A stretch of DNA of 46,085 bases from NCBI GenBank assembly GCA_005893165.1, contig VBOR01000055.1, positions 1 through 46,085 on the forward strand. Direction: 5' to 3'. Under the pieces are notes generated by a model. It was not told where the DNA came from and made no database searches. It was given only the letters and a program-made list of their open reading frames with translations. The position numbers were made by a program, and so were the translations under genes. Shown piece after piece: positions 7,818 to 15,451 of the stretch (the first letter of the stretch is position 1; each line of letters starts with the position of its first letter). This DNA comes from Candidatus Eiseniibacteriota bacterium (GTDB lineage Bacteria; Eisenbacteria; RBG-16-71-46; SZUA-252).

Positions 7818-9380
7818 ATGAGAGCCGACAAGACGCGCTTTCCCATCCGGTGCGCCGGAATGGACGTGGGGAGCAACGCCCTGCGCCTGGCCATCGCCGA
7901 ATTCAAGAGCCCCACACACTACAGGATTCTCGAGCGTAAGCGCGTTCCCGTGCGGCTGGGGCAATCGGTGTTCAAGACCAGCCGCATCGATCCCGACACC
8001 CTGGACAAGGCGCTGGACGCCTTCCGGGAATTCCGCGCGATGATGAAGCAGTACGACGTGGTGCTCCACCGGGCCGTCGCGACCAGCGCGACGCGCGAGG
8101 CGAAGAACCGCGGCTCCTTTCTGGAGCGCGTGCACACGGAGACCGGCATCGACCTCGAGCTGATCGAGGGCACCGAGGAGGCTCGCCTCGTCGCGCTCGG
8201 CGTGCGCGAGAAGGTGACTCTGCGTGGGACGGCGTTGATCGTGGACGTGGGAGGCGGATCCGCCGAGCTCGCGCTCTTGCAAAAGGGGCAGATTCTCCTC
8301 GTCGAATCGCACGATCTGGGCACGGTCCGTCTCCTGGAGCAGGTGGGAAGCGCCACGGGGCACAAACTGCTCCGGATCCTGCGCGAGCGGTTGCGCGCGT
8401 CGCGCTTCCCGATGCTCGAGTCGCTTCGGGGCCATCGGATGTCGCAGATGGTGGGAACCGGAGGGAACATCGAGGCGCTCGCGACCCTGGTCGCGGGCAG
8501 CGGCAAGAGCGAGACTCAGAAGGACGATCTGGAGCGGAAGCCGGTCGCGGTGCCGCTGGGCCGCCTGAAGAAGCTGGTCGAGGAGCTGGCCGGCATGGAG
8601 CCCGAGCAGCGCGCCAAGAAATACGACTTGCGGCCGGACCGCGCCGACGTGATCGTTCCCGCCGGCGTGATCTTCGAGCATATTACAAAGCGCGCGGGCG
8701 TGCGCCAGATCATGGTCCCCTTCGTGGGGCTGGTGGACGGCGTGCTCCTGGATCTGGCGAGGGTGGCGGGCGCCGAGGGCAAGAAGGAGCTCGAGACCTC
8801 GCAGACCCTGAACGCGGCCCACGCGGTCATGAAGAAATACGATCCCGACCCCAAGCACTCGCGGCACGTCGCCTCCCTCGCACTCTCGCTCTTCGATCAG
8901 CTGAAGGACGTGCACCGGCTGGGAAAGCGCGAGCGGCTCCTGCTCGAAATTGCTGCTCTCCTCCACGAGGTGGGGAATTTCATTTCGGGTCCGGGGCATC
9001 ACCGGCACGCCCACTACATCATCTCGGAGACTCCGATCCTGGGACTGAACGACGAGGAGGTCCAGGTGGTCGCCAATGTGGCCCGCTACCATCGCAAGGC
9101 GCCGCCCGATCCCGGCCACGAGAACTACGCGGCGCTCTCGGAGCGCGCCCGCGATCAGGTGCGCGCTCTGGCGGCAATCCTGAGGTTGGCGGACGCGCTG
9201 GATCACGATCACCGCCAGCACGTGCTCGGGGTCTCGGCCAAGACCAAGGATTCCCAGCTCACGCTCAAGGCGCGCACGCGGGGGGACGTCACCCTGGACG
9301 AGTGGTCCGTCGGAGAAAAGGGTGGCGATCTCTTCAAGCAGGAGTTCGCCCTGAAACCGGTGCTGAAGACCCATGCCTGA
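7818..9380 (+). CDS. ppx: Exopolyphosphatase, Ppx/GppA family with C-terminal HD-like domain
   Basis: A 520-residue enzyme of the ASKHA fold that removes terminal phosphate from polyphosphate or pppGpp. The N-terminal phosphate loop DVGSNALRL is at 16-24. The catalytic acids are present: E120-E121 in the TEEARL motif, D143 and GGG in VDVGGGS, and E150. The C-terminal part (about 330-520) is the HD-like domain, with HE at H383-E384 as in E. coli Ppx rather than a true HD pair, and HHRHAHYI downstream. ATG 7818 is chosen over the overlapping GTG 7815. Its stop overlaps the start of the next paralogue by 8 nt. Confidence 0.9.
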   Translation: MRADKTRFPIRCAGMDVGSNALRLAIAEFKSPTHYRILERKRVPVRLGQSVFKTSRIDPDTLDKALDAFREFRAMMKQYDVVLHRAVATSATREAKNRGSFLERVHTETGIDLELIEGTEEARLVALGVREKVTLRGTALIVDVGGGSAELALLQKGQILLVESHDLGTVRLLEQVGSATGHKLLRILRERLRASRFPMLESLRGHRMSQMVGTGGNIEALATLVAGSGKSETQKDDLERKPVAVPLGRLKKLVEELAGMEPEQRAKKYDLRPDRADVIVPAGVIFEHITKRAGVRQIMVPFVGLVDGVLLDLARVAGAEGKKELETSQTLNAAHAVMKKYDPDPKHSRHVASLALSLFDQLKDVHRLGKRERLLLEIAALLHEVGNFISGPGHHRHAHYIISETPILGLNDEEVQVVANVARYHRKAPPDPGHENYAALSERARDQVRALAAILRLADALDHDHRQHVLGVSAKTKDSQLTLKARTRGDVTLDEWSVGEKGGDLFKQEFALKPVLKTHA

Positions 9381-10845
9381 GACCACGACGACAACGCCTG
9401 CGATCGCGGGTGCGGTCCCTGTGGGCGCCGCAGGCGCGACCCCGGTCATTTCCGTCATCGACATCGGATCGAGCGGGGTCCGCATGCTCCTGGCCGAGCT
9501 CAAGCCCGACGGCTCGGTCCGGGAGCTGGAGGACGTACAGAAACCTCTGGCCCTCGGCCGCGAGACGTTCCGGACCGGGACCCTCTCCGCCGCCAGCATC
9601 CAGAAATCGGTGAACATGCTGCGCCAGTACCGCGCCATCATGGACGGCTACGGCGTGACGCATACGCGGGCGGTGGCCACGAGCGCCGTCCGCGCCGCGC
9701 TGAACCGTGACACCTTCGTGGACCGCGTGTTCCTCGCGACCGGCATCGAGGTCGAGGTGATCGAGGGCTCCCAGGGCGGCGGGGATGTCGCGGGCTCCCT
9801 CACCTACGAGCTGGGCACGCTGCGCGTCCGCGATCTCCTGCGGGCGGAGAGCGGGGACAAGCGCGCGATGACCCGTCTCATCCAGCACAACGTGAAGGAG
9901 ATGATGAACGAGGTGAAGCGCACGCTTCCCTTCGAGAAGGTGGCGAACCTGATCGCCATCGGCCCCGAGGCGCGCTTCGCGGCCCGGGCGCTGAAGGGCG
10001 AAGGGGATCTGGCGGCGGTGTCGGCGAAGGATCTGCGCGCGCTCGCGGACAAGATTCTGGGAATGACCGCGGCGGATGTGGCCGCGGCGTACTCCATCCC
10101 GACGCCCGAGGCGGAATCGCTCGCGCCGGCCTTCCTCGTGTATGCGGAGCTGATCAAGCTGAATCCGGTCGATCGCCTCCTGGTGGCGCGCGCGAGCATC
10201 CGGGACGGCTTGCTATTGCAAGTGCTGCGCTCCATCCAGAGCGGCTCGGCCATCTTCTTCCCCGAGCAGACCATCGCGGCCGCGCTGAACCTCGCGCGGA
10301 AATATCACGCCGACGAGCGCCACGGCCTGCATACCGCGGGGCTCGCCCGCGCCATCTTCGAAGCCACGCGGGCGCAGCACGGCATGGGGGAAGGGGAGCG
10401 GCTCCTTCTCGAGGTTGCGTCCATCGTGCACGACATCGGAAACTACGTGGCGGCGCGCGGGCATCACCGGCACGCCTACTACCTTCTCGTGAACTCGGAA
10501 GTGTTCGGGCTCTCGAAGATGGATCTCGAGATCGTGGCGAACGTGGCGCGCTATCACCGGAAGGGCACCCCGCAATCCGATCACCCCGCCTACGCGGCGC
10601 TTCCGAGGGCGGCGCGGCTCAGCGTGAACCGCCTCAGCGCGATCATCCGCGTGGCGGACGCGCTGGACAAGGCGCACGCGCAGCGGATCCAGAACCCCAA
10701 GATCACGGTCGAGGATGGGGAGCTCCGGATCGACGTGGAGACGGCGGAGGACATCGCGCTCGAGCGCCTGACCCTGGATCAGAAGGGCAGCCTCTTCGAG
10801 GAGGTGTTCGGACTGAAGCCGGTGCTCCGCGAGGTGACCGCGTGA
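9373..10845 (+). CDS. Ppx/GppA paralogue with catalytic segment deleted, intact HD domain
   Basis: A 490-residue paralogue of the preceding Ppx. The first phosphate loop DIGSSGVRM is kept at 30-38, but the sequence jumps from VIEGSQ (129-134) straight to GGGDVAG (135-141). Compared with its neighbour about 25-30 residues are missing, including the TEEARL glutamates and the Asp before GGG; the Glu after GGG is also absent. The polyphosphatase site therefore looks dead. The C-terminal HD domain is well kept, with a true HD pair (H353-D354) where the neighbour has HE. It may be a regulatory partner or act through its HD domain, which is inferred. It overlaps ppx by 8 nt and ppk by 4 nt, so subunits are likely made together. 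Confidence 0.82.
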   Translation: MPETTTTTPAIAGAVPVGAAGATPVISVIDIGSSGVRMLLAELKPDGSVRELEDVQKPLALGRETFRTGTLSAASIQKSVNMLRQYRAIMDGYGVTHTRAVATSAVRAALNRDTFVDRVFLATGIEVEVIEGSQGGGDVAGSLTYELGTLRVRDLLRAESGDKRAMTRLIQHNVKEMMNEVKRTLPFEKVANLIAIGPEARFAARALKGEGDLAAVSAKDLRALADKILGMTAADVAAAYSIPTPEAESLAPAFLVYAELIKLNPVDRLLVARASIRDGLLLQVLRSIQSGSAIFFPEQTIAAALNLARKYHADERHGLHTAGLARAIFEATRAQHGMGEGERLLLEVASIVHDIGNYVAARGHHRHAYYLLVNSEVFGLSKMDLEIVANVARYHRKGTPQSDHPAYAALPRAARLSVNRLSAIIRVADALDKAHAQRIQNPKITVEDGELRIDVETAEDIALERLTLDQKGSLFEEVFGLKPVLREVTA

Positions 10846-12959
10846 CGGACGGGCGCGGGGGCAACGGCTCGACCGCCGAGCCTCGCTATCTCAGCCGGGC
10901 CCTCACCTGGCTTGGCTTCAACGGGCGCGTCCTCGAGGAAGCCCAGGATCCGTCCCTCCCCGCGCTCGAGCGTCTGCGCTTTCTGGGGATCTTCTTCTCC
11001 AATCTCGACGAGTTCTTCATGGTGCGCGTCGCGGGCCTGCGCGAAGCCATGGAGGCAGGCCTCGACCGCCCTGAGGGGGAGGAGTCGGTTTCCTCGGTGC
11101 TGGCCCAGATCGGGCAGCGTTCCCACGGCATGGTGCGCGTCGCCTATACCACCTACGAGCGCGAAATCTTGCCTGATCTCGAGGAGAACGGAGTCCAGTT
11201 CGTCCGTGACGAAGACCTCTCCCCCAAGGAGCGCGCGTTCCTGGACCGTCTCTTCACGCGCGAGATCCTGCCCATCCTGACTCCGGCCGCGGTCGAGCCG
11301 GAGGTGCCCTTCCCGCACGTCACGAACCTCACCCTGTGCTTCGCGATCCGCCTCGCGCGCGAGGGGGTGGGGGAGCGCTTCGCGCTGCTCCAGATGCCAC
11401 GCCAGTACACGCGCTGGATCCAGGTCGGAAGCAACGGGGGCTCGCGCTTCGTGCTGCTGGAGAACGTGGTGCGGCGGCGGCTGGGAGAGCTTTTCCCGGG
11501 GCACGAGATCAAGGAGGCGGTGCTCTTCCGGGTCACGCGCGACGCCGATTTCGCAACGGACGATCAGGAGGCGGAGGATCTGGTCGACGCGGTGAAGCTG
11601 GTGCTGAAACAGCGCCGGAGCGGAGATCCGGTGCGGCTGGAGATGGAATCGACGACCAGCGAGGAGATCACGGAGCGGCTGATGGCCTCGTTCGATCTGG
11701 ACCGCCTGAGCGTCTATCACGTCCCCGGGCCGCTGGACCTCAGATTCCTGATCGATTTCGCGCGCGTTCCCTCCTTGGCAGCGCCGCGCGCCGTTCCCTG
11801 GCCGCCGCAGCCCGTTCCCGACATTCCTCCCGGAGAGGCGATCTGGGAGGCGGTGGCGCAGCGCGACTATCTCCTTTTTCATCCCTACGAGACCTTCGAG
11901 CCGGTGCTCCGGCTCCTGAGGCTCGCGTCCGAAGATCCTTCCGTGCTCGCGATCAAGCAGGTGCTCTATCGCACCGCGCAGAATTCCGAGGTGGTGCGGG
12001 CGCTGGAGCGCGCGGCGGAGAACGGAAAGCAGGTCACGACCCTGTTGGAATTGCAGGCCCGCTTCGACGAGGAGCGAAATGCGGCGTGGGCGCGCAGGCT
12101 CGAGGAGGCGGGCGCCCAGGTGCTCTACGGGCTCGCTGGCTTGAAGACGCACGCCAAGGCGCTCCTGATCGTGAGGCGGGGTGCGGGGGGCATCGAGCGC
12201 TACGCGCACCTGGGGACCGGGAACTACAACGAGCGCACGGTGCTCGAGTACTCCGACCTGAGCCTCCTGACCTGCAACGAAGATGTATGCGCGGACCTGA
12301 CCGCGTTCTTCAACGTGGTCACGGGCTATTCCGAGCCGCTGCCCTGGCGCCGGATCGCGATGGCGCCGCTTGGGCTCCGGTCGCGCTTCCTCCAGCTCAT
12401 CCGGCGAGAGATCGAGAAATCCACGCCGGAGGAGCCGGGGCAGATCCGCGCGAAGATGAACTCGCTCGTGGACAAGCCCATCATCGATGCCCTGTACGAG
12501 GCCTCGCAGGCGGGCGTTCGGATCGCGCTCAACGTGCGCGGCGCGTGCGTGCTGCGCCCGGGCGTGAAGGGGCTGAGCGAGAACATCCGCGTCGTCTCGA
12601 TCGTGGACCGGTTCCTCGAGCACAGCCGCATCTTCGAGTTCCGGAACGGCGGAGACGTGGAAACCTTCGTCGGGAGCGCGGACTGGATGCCGCGGAACCT
12701 CGACCGGCGCGTGGAGCTGGCCTTCCCGGTGGTGGAGCCCGAGCACAAGGCGCGGCTGGCGCACATCCTCGACGTGCTCTTCGCGGACAACGTGAAGGCG
12801 CGGGAGCTGCGGCCTGACGGGACGCTGGGGAAGCGGGCGAGCCGCAGGCGCCCGATCCGCGCCCAGGAGGTTTTCTGGGAGGAAGCGCGCGCCCGTGCCG
12901 AGGGGCGTGGCGAGTCGGACCGGAGTATCTTCGTTCCGCTGCGCAGCGCCCCGGAGTAA
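10842..12959 (+). CDS. ppk: Polyphosphate kinase Ppk1
   Basis: A 705-residue enzyme (E. coli Ppk is 688) that polymerises the gamma phosphate of ATP into polyphosphate, reversibly. The N-terminal domain starts at YLSRALTWLGFNGRVLEEAQD. The phospholipase-D-like catalytic domains hold H437 (LKTHAKAL), the autophosphorylated His, and H594 (FLEHSRIFEF). The motif YAHLGTGNYNERT is present. The GTG start at 10842 overlaps the previous stop as GTGA. The operon ppx, ppx-like, ppk lets synthesis and breakdown be expressed together. No terminator is visible after the stop. Confidence 0.95.
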   Translation: MTDGRGGNGSTAEPRYLSRALTWLGFNGRVLEEAQDPSLPALERLRFLGIFFSNLDEFFMVRVAGLREAMEAGLDRPEGEESVSSVLAQIGQRSHGMVRVAYTTYEREILPDLEENGVQFVRDEDLSPKERAFLDRLFTREILPILTPAAVEPEVPFPHVTNLTLCFAIRLAREGVGERFALLQMPRQYTRWIQVGSNGGSRFVLLENVVRRRLGELFPGHEIKEAVLFRVTRDADFATDDQEAEDLVDAVKLVLKQRRSGDPVRLEMESTTSEEITERLMASFDLDRLSVYHVPGPLDLRFLIDFARVPSLAAPRAVPWPPQPVPDIPPGEAIWEAVAQRDYLLFHPYETFEPVLRLLRLASEDPSVLAIKQVLYRTAQNSEVVRALERAAENGKQVTTLLELQARFDEERNAAWARRLEEAGAQVLYGLAGLKTHAKALLIVRRGAGGIERYAHLGTGNYNERTVLEYSDLSLLTCNEDVCADLTAFFNVVTGYSEPLPWRRIAMAPLGLRSRFLQLIRREIEKSTPEEPGQIRAKMNSLVDKPIIDALYEASQAGVRIALNVRGACVLRPGVKGLSENIRVVSIVDRFLEHSRIFEFRNGGDVETFVGSADWMPRNLDRRVELAFPVVEPEHKARLAHILDVLFADNVKARELRPDGTLGKRASRRRPIRAQEVFWEEARARAEGRGESDRSIFVPLRSAPE

Positions 12960-12975
12960 AAATCTTTCCTCAGCG

Positions 12976-13002
12976 TGTCGATCTGACCCACCCTCATGCG
13001 TC
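12976..13002 (+). promoter_or_regulatory. Candidate ECF42-type promoter upstream of the DGPF gene
   Basis: TGTCGA (12976-12981) is followed after 17 nt by CGTC (12999-13002). Spacing and motifs fit an ECF sigma promoter. From memory, a TGTCGA -35 is characteristic of ECF42-controlled DGPF genes, and an ECF42-like sigma gene lies directly downstream. It would give a leader of about 80 nt to the ATG at 13087. Confidence 0.5.
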
Positions 13003-13029
13003 GTGATGTTGGAGCCAGGGACAGAAGAG

Positions 13030-13057
13030 CCGGCCACGAGGGCCGGACGCCCGGCCC
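13030..13057 (+). repeat. Two mutually exclusive hairpins in the DGPF leader
   Basis: CCGGCC (13030-13035) can pair with GGCCGG (13041-13046), or GGGCCGG (13040-13046) with CCGGCCC (13051-13057) across a 4-nt loop. The middle arm is shared, so only one stem can form. There is no U-tract, so it is not a standard terminator. The ribosome site AAGGAG lies about 16 nt downstream. Confidence 0.45.
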
Positions 13058-13086
13058 TAGACCCGAAATCACAAGGAGATACGACA

Positions 13087-13506
13087 ATGCGGTTCATGGT
13101 GATCGTCAAAGCGGACAAGAACTCGGAAGCGGGCGTTCTCCCGGACAAGAAGATTCTCGGGGACATGGGGAAATTCAACGAGGAGCTGGTGAAGGCGGGC
13201 GTGATGCTCGCTGGCGAGGGGCTTCAGCCCAGCTCGAAGGGCGCCCGCGTCCGGTTCGACGGAGCCAAGCGCACGGTCATCGACGGTCCCTTCGCGGAGT
13301 CGAAGGAGCTGGTCGCTGGCTTCTGGCTCTGGCAGGTGAAGTCCAAGGAAGAGGCCATCGAGTGGCTGAAGCGCGCTCCGTTCGGCGGTGGGACCGAGGT
13401 GGAGCTTCGCCAGGTGTTCGAGTCGGAGGACTTCGGCGCCGAGTTCACTCCCGAGCTCCGGGAGCAGGAAGAGCGCATCCGCCGGCAGATCGGCGCGAAG
13501 CGGTAG
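13087..13506 (+). CDS. DGPF/YCII-domain protein, partner of the ECF42 sigma factor
   Basis: A 139-residue protein of the YCII-related (DGPF) family. It opens with MRFMVIVKAD and carries the name-giving motif TVIDGPFAE (D66-F69) followed by ELVAGFWLWQVKSKEEAIEWLKRAP. The fold is ferredoxin-like. The biochemical function of the family is unknown, though the PhnB/YciI relatives have been suspected of small-molecule chemistry. DGPF genes are the standard neighbours and targets of ECF42 sigma factors, and here the sigma gene starts 8 nt downstream. A good AAGGAGAT ribosome site precedes ATG 13087. A charged C-terminal tail (ELREQEERIRRQIG) is extra to the domain. Confidence 0.87.
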   Translation: MRFMVIVKADKNSEAGVLPDKKILGDMGKFNEELVKAGVMLAGEGLQPSSKGARVRFDGAKRTVIDGPFAESKELVAGFWLWQVKSKEEAIEWLKRAPFGGGTEVELRQVFESEDFGAEFTPELREQEERIRRQIGAKR

Positions 13507-13514
13507 TCGCGGCG

Positions 13515-14792
13515 ATGGCGGTGGCGGTTCCCGAGACAAATCGCGCGATCGACGCGGTCTGGAGGATCGAGTCGGCCCGGCTCATCGCCGGGCTCGCGCG
13601 CATGGTGGGGGACGTCGCCCTCGCCGAGGATCTGGCGCAGGACGCACTCCTCGTGGCACTGGAGCGCTGGCGGGAGTCGGGCGTCCCGGAGAACCCGGGC
13701 GCCTGGCTCATGGCGACCGCGAAGCGGCGCGCGATCGATCTCCTGCGCAGGAGGAAGCGCCTCGACCGCAAGCACGAGGAGCTGGGGCGCGAGATGGACG
13801 AACGGCAGGAGCGCGCGGTGTCGGATCTGGATGCGGCGATCGATGACCCGGTGGGGGACGACCTCCTCGGTCTGGTGTTCCTCGCATGCCACCCGGTTCT
13901 TTCCACGGAGGCGCGCGTCGCGCTCACGCTGCGTCTCCTGGGTGGGCTGACCACCGAGGAGATCGCGCGCGCGTTCTTGGTGCCCGAGGCCACGGTGGCC
14001 CAGAGGATCGTCCGGGCCAAGCGCACGCTGGCCGAGGCGCACGTTCCCTTCGAGATTCCACGAGGCGCCGATCTCACGGTCCGGCTCTCCTCGGTGCTCG
14101 AGGTGATCTACCTCGTATTCAACGAGGGTTATTCCGCGACCGCCGGCGACGATTGGCTGAGGCCCGAGCTCTGCGAAGACGCGCTTCGCCTCGGGCGCAT
14201 CCTCGCGGGATTGATGCCGGAGGAGCCTGAGGTTCATGGGCTCGTGGCGCTGATGGAGATCCAGGCCTCGCGCTCGCGCGCCCGGGTGGGACCGTCGGGG
14301 GAGCCGGTTCTCCTGTTCGACCAGAACCGAGCGATGTGGGATCAGCTCCTGATCCGGCGCGGTCTCAAGGCGCTCGAGCGCGCCGAGGGGCTGTGTCGCG
14401 CGGCCGGCGGCGCGCTGGGCCCGTACACCCTCCAGGCGGCGATCGCCGCGAGCCACGCGCGGGCGCGCACGCCCGAGGAGACGGACTGGGAGCGCATCGT
14501 GGCGCTCTACGACGCGCTGGGGCAGCTCACGCCCTCACCCATCGTGGAGCTGAATCGCGCCGTCGCGGTGGGGATGGCGTTCGGTCCGGAGGCGGGGCTG
14601 GAGATCGTGGATACGCTGGTGGCGGAGCCCGCGCTGGGGAACTATCACCTCTTGCCGAGCGTGCGCGGGGATCTGCTGATCAAGCTGGGGAGGGTCGAGG
14701 AGGCGCGGAAGGAGCTCCTGCACGCGGCCTCCCTCACGCGGAACAAGCGCGAGAGGAAGTTGCTCATGGACCGTGCCGCGGCGCTGGGGTAA
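13515..14792 (+). CDS. ECF42-type RNA polymerase sigma factor with C-terminal extension
   Basis: A 425-residue protein, far longer than ordinary ECF sigma factors (about 190). Region 2 is at about 15-80, with LAEDLAQDALLVALERW and WLMATAKRRAIDLLRR. Region 4 is at about 115-170, with GGLTTEEIARAFLVPEATVAQRIVRAKR. The C-terminal 250 residues form the helical, TPR-like extension typical of ECF42, with the FNEGYSATAGDDWLRPELCEDALRL motif region. No anti-sigma gene is adjacent; in this group the extension is thought to control activity. It is co-transcribed with the DGPF gene and probably acts on the promoter at 12976. It converges with a RibD/DHFR-like gene. Confidence 0.9.
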   Translation: MAVAVPETNRAIDAVWRIESARLIAGLARMVGDVALAEDLAQDALLVALERWRESGVPENPGAWLMATAKRRAIDLLRRRKRLDRKHEELGREMDERQERAVSDLDAAIDDPVGDDLLGLVFLACHPVLSTEARVALTLRLLGGLTTEEIARAFLVPEATVAQRIVRAKRTLAEAHVPFEIPRGADLTVRLSSVLEVIYLVFNEGYSATAGDDWLRPELCEDALRLGRILAGLMPEEPEVHGLVALMEIQASRSRARVGPSGEPVLLFDQNRAMWDQLLIRRGLKALERAEGLCRAAGGALGPYTLQAAIAASHARARTPEETDWERIVALYDALGQLTPSPIVELNRAVAVGMAFGPEAGLEIVDTLVAEPALGNYHLLPSVRGDLLIKLGRVEEARKELLHAASLTRNKRERKLLMDRAAALG

Positions 14793-14822
14793 CCCGGCCG
14801 AGCAGAAACCTTGCAACCCTAG

Positions 14823-15437
14823 CTACTTCACGACGCGGAAGGTGAGGTGGGTCACGCCCGGGGACTCGACCACGCGCTCCCGTTCCAGCTCCACCTGCTT
14901 CGTCCCCATGTTCTCGAACAACCGAATGCCTTCCCGCAGCAACACCGGCACGAGGCTGATCTGGATTTCATCCAAGAGCCCCGCCTTCATGAACTGCTGC
15001 GCCGTATCCGCGCCTATCAACGACACGTTCTTGTGACGCGCGGCCGCGCGCGCCTGCTTCAGCGCGCTCTCGATTCCCTCCGTGACGAAGGTGAAGGTGG
15101 TCTCGCCGCGGATCAGGATCTCCTGGCCGCGATGCGTGAGCACGTAACAGGGGACGCGAAACGGGGGATTCGATCCCCAGAAGGGCTCTCCGATGTCGTA
15201 GGTCCGCCGCCCCATGATCACGGCACCGGTCGTGCGGAACATCTCGTCGATCACTTCAGCATCCTTGGGATCACCCGCTGAGGAGCGCGACGAGCCCCCG
15301 GTCCTGTCGGATTTGCCGCCGCTCCGGTCCGCCCGCCCGCTGAAGATCCAATCGTGAAGCCGCACGAGATCGTCCTTGGGTCCCGCGATGAATCCGTCGA
15401 GCGACATGGACACGCTCAAGACGACCTTTCCTGTCAC
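14823..15437 (-). CDS. RibD C-terminal/dihydrofolate-reductase-like protein
   Basis: A 204-residue protein of the RibD-C/DHFR-like family. It starts VVLSVSMSLDGFIAGP, the usual opening strand of this family, and continues with VIMGRRTYDIGEPFWG and PCYVLTH before a C-terminal half with VSLIGADTAQQFMKAGLLDEIQISLVPVLL. The family binds NADPH and mostly has no assigned substrate; true folate or riboflavin roles are not shown by the sequence. An inserted polar loop at about 45-60 (Ser/Gly/Asp-rich) is not typical. It follows the second Wzi-like gene on the same strand (14 nt gap) and may share its transcript. Confidence 0.85.
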   Translation of the reverse strand: MTGKVVLSVSMSLDGFIAGPKDDLVRLHDWIFSGRADRSGGKSDRTGGSSRSSAGDPKDAEVIDEMFRTTGAVIMGRRTYDIGEPFWGSNPPFRVPCYVLTHRGQEILIRGETTFTFVTEGIESALKQARAAARHKNVSLIGADTAQQFMKAGLLDEIQISLVPVLLREGIRLFENMGTKQVELERERVVESPGVTHLTFRVVK

Positions 15438-15451
15438 GCGCCGCGACCTCT

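Noticed and set aside
12960..13086. tRNA or small structured RNA gene between ppk and the DGPF gene
   Set aside because: The only structure is the GC hairpin pair; no cloverleaf or CCA end is present.
10779..13178. A 799-codon antisense frame over ppk
   Set aside because: Same reason; ppk is unmistakable on the other strand.
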